Assembly (NCBI GenBank): GCA_024278015.1
Contig: JAJRUC010000237.1
Span: 1-6,946 of the forward strand
Reading direction: 5' to 3'
DNA length: 6,946 nucleotides
Source of the DNA: Chloroflexota bacterium
GTDB taxonomy: Bacteria > Chloroflexota > Anaerolineae > 4572-78
The translations under genes were made by a program, and so were the position numbers. Within the stretch, counting starts at the first letter, position 1. Every line of letters starts with the position of its first letter. Under the pieces are notes generated by a model. That model ran no database searches, had not been told where the DNA came from, and saw only the letters and a program-made list of their open reading frames with translations. Shown in pieces: positions 1-4,845 of the stretch.

Positions 1-50
1 GGCCGCAAACCACCATCGGGCAAGAACGAGTGAGCAACCCTTTTTTGTGA
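1..50 (+). CDS. C-terminal end of an upstream gene, possibly a glyoxalase II/MBL-fold hydrolase (partial)
   Basis: The third reading frame is open from the window edge to a TGA at 48-50 and reads PQTTIGQERVSNPFL. The pattern T-[ILV]-x-x-E-[RK]-x-x-NPFL resembles the C-terminal signature of hydroxyacylglutathione hydrolases (glyoxalase II, metallo-beta-lactamase fold), where a segment of the type T-I-x-E-E-K-x-T-NPFLR sits close to the end of the protein. That resemblance is from memory of the family. Only 15 residues are visible, so the metal-binding HxHxDH motif cannot be checked. The other two plus frames also stay open for a short way (stops at 31-33 and 62-64), so the frame choice rests on the NPFL motif alone. 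The stop lies 17 bases before the GTG of the histidine kinase, so co-transcription is possible. Confidence 0.4.
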   Translation, partial: PQTTIGQERVSNPFL

Positions 51-67
51 TAAACGGCAGATAGCCT

Positions 68-1828
68 GTGAACTCCAATCCGCATTTTGAAGCAATCCCC
101 AAACCGACCAAATCGCTGAGACGGCAGATGAGTCTCACGCTCAGCGCGGTCATTATCGGCTTGTTGCTGCTGGTGGGCCTGCCGATGGTGTTCATCAGCG
201 TTAATTTGCAGCGTCAGGAATCGGCCAGAGAACGGCAGGCGCAAGCCAACCAAATTGCCCGGATTGTGGCCGCCATCATTCAAAGCGTGCAAACCGGCCA
301 AACGCAATTGCCGGCCACCCTCATGCCAAACGACCCCCGCGTCAGTTTCATCGCCGGTCAAATCAGCAATGGTTTGGGCCTGGCCGAAACGCGCGTGGTT
401 TCTCAAATACAGATTGCCGCCGCCGGCCCGTCTTTTTTAGAGGACCTGCTGGCCCAAAACGCGCAAATTCGGGGGCTGGCCCTGTTTGACGCCGCCGGCC
501 GGTTGACCCAAACCAGGTGGCGAACCGCCGCCCCGCCCATCGAAACCGCTTCTTTTGCCCAAAGCAACCTGATTGACCTGGCCCGGCAAGGGTTCAACGC
601 CCAGGATATTCAATTTATCGAAGGACTGAACGCCCTGACGCTGCTGATAGCCGCGCCCCTGCCCCCCTCAAACAAAAAAGTTATCCTGGCCTGGGTTGAC
701 GTGCGTTCTATTTGGCAAGACCTGACCAATCTGAAGGTGGGCGAAACGGGCTACCTGTACATTATTGACCACAACGGACAACCGATTATGACCCCGGCCG
801 CTTTTGTCGCCGATGAGATACCGCCCCAGGCGGCCATCAAGCCGGGGCGCGCCTATTGGGGGCTGAACGGGCAACGGGTTTCCGGCTGGCCGGCCCCCAT
901 CGAAGGCACGTCGTGGCAGGTTGTGATTGAAATTCCCCAGGCCGAAGCCAATGCCGGCTTGCGCTCGCTGCTTATTATTTTGGGGGCCATCTTGCTGTTT
1001 GGCCTGAGTCTGGCAATTTCCGTGGCCCGCACCTTCAGCCGGTGGCTGCTGCAACCCATCCAAACCCTGCACAGCAGCGCCCTGAAAATCAGCCGGGGCG
1101 ACCTGTCGCATCAGATCAAGCTGGAACGCGACGACGAACTGGGCTTTTTGGCCGGCGCGTTCAACCAGATGGTGGCAACCCTCAACAACACAATTAACGA
1201 GTTGCGGGCCGTTTCGCTGCGATTGCTTTCGGCGGAAGAGGCGGAACGGCAACGGATTGCCCGCGAAATTCACGACGAATTGGGGCAAACGTTGACGGCC
1301 CTGAAGTTTGCGCTTTTGCTCGCGGCCCGAAAATCTGCCGACGATGAAAATATCCGGGCCGCCCAAAAAATGGCAACCGCCGCGCAGGAAAAGGCCCGCA
1401 CCCTCTCGCACGAACTTCGCCCGGCCATGCTGGACGATTTGGGCCTGAAGGCCACCCTGGAATGGTACGTTGACCGCATTGAACAGCGGGCCGACCTGGC
1501 CATCAGCCTGGAAATCACCATTGACGAAGCCGCCCTCCCTTCAGGCATCAAGACCTCGCTTTATCGCCTGGTGGTTGAGGCCCTGACCAACATTCGCAAA
1601 CACGCCCAGGCCGCCGCCGCCGAAATATCGCTGCTGCAATCCGGCGGCCTCCTGCATTTAACCATTGCCGATGACGGCGTCGGCTTTAATACCGAAACGC
1701 TGCGCACCACCCATTCGTTGGGTATTGCCGGCATGCGCGAGCGGGTAAATTTGTTGCGCGGGCAGTTTTCAATACAATCAACTGTGGGAGCAGGCGCAAA
1801 AATAAAAATTACGCTCCCCCTTTTTTAG
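68..1828 (+). CDS. Membrane-bound sensor histidine kinase (dCache-like sensor, HAMP, HisKA_3, HATPase)
   Basis: This is the sensor of a NarL-type two-component system: it autophosphorylates on histidine and passes the phosphate to the adjacent regulator. A membrane segment at residues 22-45 is followed by an extracytoplasmic domain of about 255 residues. That domain contains VGETGYLYIIDHNGQPIMTP (224-243), the usual signature of the distal part of dCache domains. A second membrane segment (about 300-320) leads into a HAMP linker (about 324-377). The dimerisation/phosphoacceptor domain (about 386-455) carries REIHDELGQ with H402 as the likely phosphorylated residue, as in HisKA_3 kinases. The ATPase domain has the N box around EALTNIRKHA (N508), the G1 box DDGVGF (535-540) and the G2-like LGIAGMRERV (551-560). 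The GTG at 68 keeps the basic stretch KSLRRQ before the first helix. An in-frame ATG at 128 would delete it, and neither start has a strong ribosome site. The signal sensed is unknown. Confidence 0.95.
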   Translation: MNSNPHFEAIPKPTKSLRRQMSLTLSAVIIGLLLLVGLPMVFISVNLQRQESARERQAQANQIARIVAAIIQSVQTGQTQLPATLMPNDPRVSFIAGQISNGLGLAETRVVSQIQIAAAGPSFLEDLLAQNAQIRGLALFDAAGRLTQTRWRTAAPPIETASFAQSNLIDLARQGFNAQDIQFIEGLNALTLLIAAPLPPSNKKVILAWVDVRSIWQDLTNLKVGETGYLYIIDHNGQPIMTPAAFVADEIPPQAAIKPGRAYWGLNGQRVSGWPAPIEGTSWQVVIEIPQAEANAGLRSLLIILGAILLFGLSLAISVARTFSRWLLQPIQTLHSSALKISRGDLSHQIKLERDDELGFLAGAFNQMVATLNNTINELRAVSLRLLSAEEAERQRIAREIHDELGQTLTALKFALLLAARKSADDENIRAAQKMATAAQEKARTLSHELRPAMLDDLGLKATLEWYVDRIEQRADLAISLEITIDEAALPSGIKTSLYRLVVEALTNIRKHAQAAAAEISLLQSGGLLHLTIADDGVGFNTETLRTTHSLGIAGMRERVNLLRGQFSIQSTVGAGAKIKITLPLF

Positions 1829-1853
1829 CATGGAAAGGACCATCCTCACCTCT

Positions 1854-2501
1854 ATGGCTATCCGCATTTTGCTGGTTGATGACCACACCGTTTTAAGAGA
1901 AGGGTTGAAGGCCCTGCTCAACAGCGAAACAGATTTACGGGTGATTGGCGATGTCTCTGACGGGCGGCAGGCCATTGAAGCGGTCAGAAGCCTGCACCCC
2001 GATATTGTGGTGACTGATATTTCGATGCCGGGTCTGAGCGGCTTTGAATGTGTGCGGGTGCTTCGGCAAGAACACCCGAACCTGAAAATCATTATCCTGT
2101 CGATGCACGCCAATCACGAATACGTGACCAAAGTGTTGCAACACGGAGCCAACGGCTATGTGGTTAAACAAGCCGATGCCGGCGAAGTGATTGCCGCCAT
2201 TCGGGCGGTAATGGCCGAAGGCGCGTACTTAAGCCCCTCCATCTCAAAACATCTCATTGATGATTATTTAAGCCGGAATCCGGCCCGGCAAGCCGGCCCC
2301 AGGCTCACCACCCGCGAGCGGGAAGTGGCCCAACTCATCGCCGAAGGGCAAATCACCAGAGAAATAAGCGAAGTACTGACCATCAGCGTCAAAACAGTAG
2401 AGACCCACCGGGCCAATATTATGAAGAAGCTGAACGCCAAATCACCGGCAGACATCATCAAATACGCCATCAAAAAAGGCTGGATTAGCCTGGACGATTA
2501 A
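1854..2501 (+). CDS. NarL/FixJ-family response regulator (REC + LuxR-type HTH)
   Basis: This DNA-binding partner of the preceding kinase has 215 residues from the ATG at 1854. The receiver domain (1-120) shows the acidic pair D9-D10, phosphoacceptor D55 in VVTDISMPG, the switch residue S83 and conserved K105. The C-terminal LuxR-type helix-turn-helix (about 149-211) starts LTTREREVAQLIAEG and has the recognition-helix pattern ISVKTVETHRANIMKKL. An in-frame ATG at 1830, one base after the kinase stop, would add eight residues (MERTILTS). I prefer 1854 because MAIRILLVDDH is the normal family N-terminus. A GGAAAGGA stretch at 1832-1839 could serve as its ribosome site, although a 14-base spacing is long, and 1830 has no visible site. 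The close packing with the kinase indicates a cognate pair. Target promoters are unknown. Confidence 0.95.
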   Translation: MAIRILLVDDHTVLREGLKALLNSETDLRVIGDVSDGRQAIEAVRSLHPDIVVTDISMPGLSGFECVRVLRQEHPNLKIIILSMHANHEYVTKVLQHGANGYVVKQADAGEVIAAIRAVMAEGAYLSPSISKHLIDDYLSRNPARQAGPRLTTREREVAQLIAEGQITREISEVLTISVKTVETHRANIMKKLNAKSPADIIKYAIKKGWISLDD

Positions 2502-2503
2502 CT

Positions 2504-2755
2504 ATGTCACCTTATTTTGTGCTGGCCGTTTTAATCGGCGCGGTTTACGGGGCCATTTTTCATCTCTGGCGCGGCAAGAGCGTGAAAGACATTGTGTATT
2601 ACACCCTCGCCGGGGTTGTGGGCTTTGGCGTGGGCCAGACCATTGGGGCCGCGCTGGACCGGCGGCTTTTGCTGGTTGGCCCGCTGCACATTATTGAAGC
2701 CAGTTTGACAAGCTGGCTGGTTCTGTTTTTGGCCCGCTGGCTAAAGGGGTCGTAA
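2504..2755 (+). CDS. Small membrane protein, three predicted TM segments, unknown function
   Basis: This 83-residue protein starts two bases after the regulator stop and has no separate ribosome site, so it is probably translated by coupling to the regulator. Three hydrophobic segments are visible at about 4-22, 30-50 and 55-79. A basic loop (RGKSVKD, 23-29) separates the first two, and DRR (52-54) separates the second and third. Glycine is frequent in the second helix (AGVVGFGVGQTIG), which suggests close helix packing. I do not recognise a family. As the third member of the sensor-regulator transcript it might modulate the kinase in the membrane, or it may simply share the promoter. The tight spacing and coherent membrane pattern make it likely to be a real gene. 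Confidence 0.75.
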   Translation: MSPYFVLAVLIGAVYGAIFHLWRGKSVKDIVYYTLAGVVGFGVGQTIGAALDRRLLLVGPLHIIEASLTSWLVLFLARWLKGS

Positions 2756-2757
2756 CC

Positions 2758-2780
2758 GGCGCGTCGCAAGGCAACGCGCC
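2758..2780 (+). terminator. GC-rich hairpin just after the kinase operon, possible transcription end
   Basis: Arms GGCGCGT (2758-2764) and ACGCGCC (2774-2780) pair perfectly around a nine-base loop, CGCAAGGCA. The hairpin begins three bases after the stop of the small membrane protein and lies upstream of the next promoter. That placement suits transcription termination or mRNA 3'-end protection. No T-run follows (CCGAAAACAG), so it is not a canonical intrinsic terminator. Confidence 0.4.
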
Positions 2781-2824
2781 CCGAAAACAGGCTTCAAGGT
2801 TAGCCTAAACACCCGTCTTTATGC

Positions 2825-2830
2825 TATAGT
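2825..2830 (+). promoter_or_regulatory. Likely -10 element for the DUF948/YtxH gene pair
   Basis: TATAGT, in the context TTTATGCTATAGTATCAGG, matches the sigma70-type -10 consensus TATAAT at five of six positions. It lies about 50 bases before the ATG at 2884. No good -35 is visible: with a 17-base spacer the hexamer is AGCCTA, and TTAGCC (2800-2805) would need a 19-base spacer. The preceding hairpin and the 128-base gap support a new transcription start here. Confidence 0.45.
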
Positions 2831-2883
2831 ATCAGGCAAAGAGGGTTTCCAAAATATCTGCAACCACAACAAGGATTGTCCCA

Positions 2884-3363
2884 ATGAGTCAAAAGCCGTC
2901 CGCTGCCAAATCGCGCTCATCGCGCCCGGAGTTGACCGCCAAACCGGTCAACAAGCGCCCCATCATCATCGCCGTAATTGCGCTGCTGATTCTCATCGCC
3001 CTGTTTGGCGGAGTCGGGACGCTGTTGTTTCTTAATCCGGATGCGACCACTGTGTTGCGCGATATGTCCATCATTTTACTGACGTTTGTGGCGTTGGTAA
3101 TTGCCTTTATTGCCATGCTGCTGGTGGTGACGCTGGTCTATTTAACCCTGAAAGTGAATGATTTGGTGCAACTCATCAACCGGGAGGTGCAGCCGCTGCT
3201 GCAAAAACTCAACGATACGGCCGCCACGGCCAGCGACACCGCCAAAACCGTCCAAAGGCGGGTGGTGGTGGTCAGCGATGAAGCGGTTAAGCCGGTGGTC
3301 GGCCTGTTGAGCAGCATTTCGGCGGCCAAAAGCGTGTTAAAAACCCTGTTTAAACGAAAATAG
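2884..3363 (+). CDS. Two-TM membrane protein with DUF948/YtxG-like C-terminal helix
   Basis: This is a 159-residue envelope protein of unknown biochemical role. A ribosome site AAGGA (2871-2875) lies eight bases before the ATG. The first 25 residues are basic and polar with no signal-peptide cleavage pattern. Hydrophobic segments follow at about 26-50 and 61-89. The rest (90-159) looks like a long amphipathic helix with the regular spacing V..L...V.PLL..L and a second V.PVVGLLSSI block, ending in the basic tail FKRK. This layout resembles DUF948 proteins such as Bacillus YtxG, although those usually have a single N-terminal membrane helix. The assignment gains weight because the next gene is a YtxH family member, reproducing the ytxG-ytxH order known in B. 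subtilis. An alternative is a generic membrane-anchored coiled-coil protein. Confidence 0.8.
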   Translation: MSQKPSAAKSRSSRPELTAKPVNKRPIIIAVIALLILIALFGGVGTLLFLNPDATTVLRDMSIILLTFVALVIAFIAMLLVVTLVYLTLKVNDLVQLINREVQPLLQKLNDTAATASDTAKTVQRRVVVVSDEAVKPVVGLLSSISAAKSVLKTLFKRK

Positions 3364-3403
3364 TGATGATTGTCAATTCTCAACAGACATCAGGAGGAAA
3401 ATT

Positions 3404-3820
3404 ATGTCTAATCAAAGTAGTGGTATCGATTTTTTTGCCGGTTTAATTGTTGGTGGGTTAATTGGAGCCGCCATTGGCCTGATGATGGCCCCGCAAAGCG
3501 GTGAAGAAACCCGCGCCCAACTACGCGAAAAATCGCTTGACCTGCGCACCAGCACCGGAGAGTCGCTGGCCGATTCCAGAGCCAAAGCCGACGCTTTGGT
3601 GGCCGACGCGCGGGTTAAAGCCGAAAATATCGTAGCCGACGCCCGTCTGAGGGCGGAAAGCATCCAGACGCAGGCCAAAGAAAAGGCCGCCGAGCTGCAA
3701 AGCCGGGGCAAATCGGCCCTTGAGGCGCAAAGCGAAAAAGTTAAATCAGCCGCCGGCAAAGCGCAAGAGGCCGCCTCTAAAATTATTAAACGCAAAGGGG
3801 GAAATGCCGCCGAAGCGTAA
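3404..3820 (+). CDS. YtxH-family protein with glycine-rich TM helix and 11-residue-repeat tail
   Basis: This 138-residue protein starts at ATG 3404, six bases after the strong ribosome site AGGAGG (3392-3397). Residues 9-43 carry the YtxH signature: a glycine-zipper membrane helix (FFAGLIVGGLIGAAIGLMMAP) followed by QSGEETRAQLREK. The remainder is rich in Ala, Lys, Glu, Asp and Arg and is almost free of aromatic residues. From 56 to 121 it falls into six consecutive 11-residue units, such as ADSRAKADALV, ADARVKAENIV and ADARLRAESIQ. It ends in the basic IIKRKGG. Hendecad repeats of this type form straight amphipathic helices or right-handed coiled coils and occur in LEA-like and membrane-surface-binding proteins. 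In Bacillus, ytxH belongs to a stress-induced operon. A role in envelope stress here is inferred from that family context. It is probably co-transcribed with the preceding gene, 40 bases upstream. Confidence 0.9.
   Translation: MSNQSSGIDFFAGLIVGGLIGAAIGLMMAPQSGEETRAQLREKSLDLRTSTGESLADSRAKADALVADARVKAENIVADARLRAESIQTQAKEKAAELQSRGKSALEAQSEKVKSAAGKAQEAASKIIKRKGGNAAEA
3569..3766 (+). repeat. Six 33-bp (11-codon) degenerate repeats inside the YtxH-like gene
   Basis: The six units encode ADSRAKADALV, ADARVKAENIV, ADARLRAESIQ, TQAKEKAAELQ, SRGKSALEAQS and EKVKSAAGKAQ. The first three are clearly alike (A-D-[AS]-R-x-[KR]-A-[DE]-x-[IL]), and the later ones keep the charge and alanine pattern more loosely. 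At DNA level the first three units each begin GCCGA. This suggests internal duplication followed by divergence. Confidence 0.75.
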
Positions 3821-3874
3821 AGGGTATAAACCTGCCCCTTCAAACGAAACATTTGGGGCCACGGTTACAGTTTT

Positions 3875-3900
3875 CAGGGGCAGACCATGGTCTGCCCCTG
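3875..3900. repeat. Perfect 26-bp palindrome between convergent genes; possible terminator or dispersed repeat
   Basis: The half-site CAGGGGCAGACCA (3875-3887) is followed directly by its exact reverse complement, centred on CCATGG. It lies 54 bases after the YtxH stop and 14 bases from the stop of the convergent minus-strand gene. As RNA it would form a strong hairpin in either direction. The plus-strand downstream sequence CGTTTGTAATATCTTT is only loosely T-rich, and the minus-strand side is A-rich, so intrinsic termination is plausible but not textbook. It shares AGGGGC/GCCCCT outer arms with the element at 6693-6720. Confidence 0.7.
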
Positions 3901-3914
3901 CGTTTGTAATATCT

Positions 3915-4217
3915 TTATTGGCGGCCCCGCCGCCCGAACAGGACAATACCCGCCACCACGCCCGAAACCGCACCGATGACCATGCCGGCCACAACCGGCA
4001 GCGGAGACCGGGCGGGTTGCGCTTTCAGGGTAGAGACGGCGGGCAAGGCCGTCTCGTTTGCCAGCGGGCGGACGGGTTCTGCTGCGGGCAAAAGACGCTT
4101 CTGCCGCCGGTTGTTCAGGGCAGCGGCGGCCCGCCCGGCGACCCGTTTTTGCAGCATGGGCGCGGCCATCTTCAAAAAAGGCATCAATTTCTTCAGCGTG
4201 TCTTCCGCCTGCGACAT
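3915..4217 (-). CDS. Small single-TM protein, third gene of the GTPase operon, unknown function
   Basis: This 100-residue protein starts one base after the stop of the repeat protein encoded upstream on the same strand, so translation is probably coupled. Residues 1-45 look like an amphipathic basic helix (DTLKKLMPFLKMAAPMLQKR), then comes an Ala/Pro-rich linker (about 44-72). One hydrophobic segment follows at 72-94 (PLPVVAGMVIGAVSGVVAGI) with small-residue spacings, and the protein ends in the short basic tail GRRGRQ. There is no N-terminal signal, so it looks like a C-tail-anchored protein with its N-terminus in the cytoplasm. I recognise no family. Several longer plus-strand frames cover the same bases but lack ribosome sites and sensible composition. 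Confidence 0.75.
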   Translation of the reverse strand: MSQAEDTLKKLMPFLKMAAPMLQKRVAGRAAAALNNRRQKRLLPAAEPVRPLANETALPAVSTLKAQPARSPLPVVAGMVIGAVSGVVAGIVLFGRRGRQ

Positions 4218-4218
4218 G

Positions 4219-4821
4219 CTACTCGCCCCGCCCGAACCGTTCCTTGACCCACATTACCAGGCCAACCACCGCGCCGCAGGCCACGCCAAAAGCAATGGCC
4301 GCCGAGCGGTCGAACACGGCGTTCACCGGGCCATCAACTTTGCCCGCCAGCAAAAAGACCACCCAACTGTTATTCGTCGTCGCCTGCCGGGCCACCAGCA
4401 GACCCGCCCCACTCTGGTCAAGGGTGGCATTGCCCTTGACGGCCACCACCTTGGCCATCGATTGGTCCAGGGCTACATTGCCCCCGGCCAGCACCGCGCC
4501 GGCGCCACTGCCGGAAAGCGTGGCGATGTCGGTCTGGACAAAGCCGGCTCCCCCCTGATGCACCGAAACGGTAGTGGCCTGTATTTGCAACGCCCCCCCC
4601 TGGCGCACCACCACATCGTCGCCGTTAATTTGTTGCGCCCCCCCCTGCCGAATCCAGACCTGGTCAGCCTGAATCCGTTGCGCCCCGCTCTGAGTCAGGT
4701 CAACCCTGGCGGCATGCACGTCGCGGGCGGCGCTTTTGGTTATAAAAACAGTTTCGGCATTAATATCGTTGATTTCGCCGTTCTCTACCGAAATTTTAGG
4801 TCCGGGTGTTGTTTCCGACAT
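4219..4821 (-). CDS. Probable beta-solenoid repeat protein with C-terminal membrane anchor
   Basis: This 200-residue protein starts at ATG 4821 with a strong ribosome site AGGAGG (bases 4833-4828) six bases upstream. Residues 20-109 form six 15-residue units of the type [IV]-Q-A-D-x-V-x-[IVL]-x-Q-G-G-A-x-x, for example IQADQVWIRQGGAQQ. Residues 110-141 form two related 16-residue units. Alternating hydrophobic positions with G-G-A turns at a constant period suggest a regular beta-solenoid, comparable in principle to bactofilin-type cores, which have longer turns. A last beta-rich stretch (SWVVFLLAGKVDG) precedes a hydrophobic segment at about 174-192 and the tail KERFGRGE. No signal peptide is present, so the solenoid probably faces the cytoplasm. 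I recall similar uncharacterised Q-G-G-A repeat proteins but no established function. Its place between the dynamin-like GTPase and a second tail-anchored protein suggests a membrane scaffold. Confidence 0.85.
   Translation of the reverse strand: MSETTPGPKISVENGEINDINAETVFITKSAARDVHAARVDLTQSGAQRIQADQVWIRQGGAQQINGDDVVVRQGGALQIQATTVSVHQGGAGFVQTDIATLSGSGAGAVLAGGNVALDQSMAKVVAVKGNATLDQSGAGLLVARQATTNNSWVVFLLAGKVDGPVNAVFDRSAAIAFGVACGAVVGLVMWVKERFGRGE
4399..4764 (-). repeat. Tandem 45-bp (then 48-bp) repeats encoding the solenoid turns
   Basis: Eight consecutive units encode residues 20-141 of the repeat protein: six of 15 codons and two of 16. Units three to five (IQADQVWIRQGGAQQ, INGDDVVVRQGGALQ, IQATTVSVHQGGAGF) are the most alike. 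Two adjacent units carry identical runs of eight G on the coding strand (C on the plus strand, 4593-4600 and 4638-4645), exactly 45 bases apart. The next unit has a run of six (4550-4555). Confidence 0.8.
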
Positions 4822-4845
4822 GATGTTCCTCCTGTTGCCAACTAT

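Noticed and set aside
668..1411. Long minus-strand open frame (247 codons) opposite the histidine kinase
   Set aside because: It lies wholly antisense to a gene with clear domains, is rich in Gln, Gly, Arg and Pro, and shows no motif. It is explained by the base composition of the opposite strand.
1830..1853. Upstream start for the response regulator (ATG at 1830)
   Set aside because: It would add MERTILTS before a standard family N-terminus and has no ribosome site. It cannot be excluded, because translational coupling to the kinase stop is possible.
3569..3766. CRISPR-like array
   Set aside because: The 33-bp periodicity is in frame, degenerate and without spacers. It reflects protein repeats, as does the 45-bp series at 4399-4764.
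3720..4247. Plus-strand open frame of 175 codons starting inside the YtxH-like gene
   Set aside because: It overlaps the end of the YtxH gene in another frame, reads through the palindrome and runs antisense to the small TM gene. Its composition is Pro/Arg/Gly-rich without motifs.
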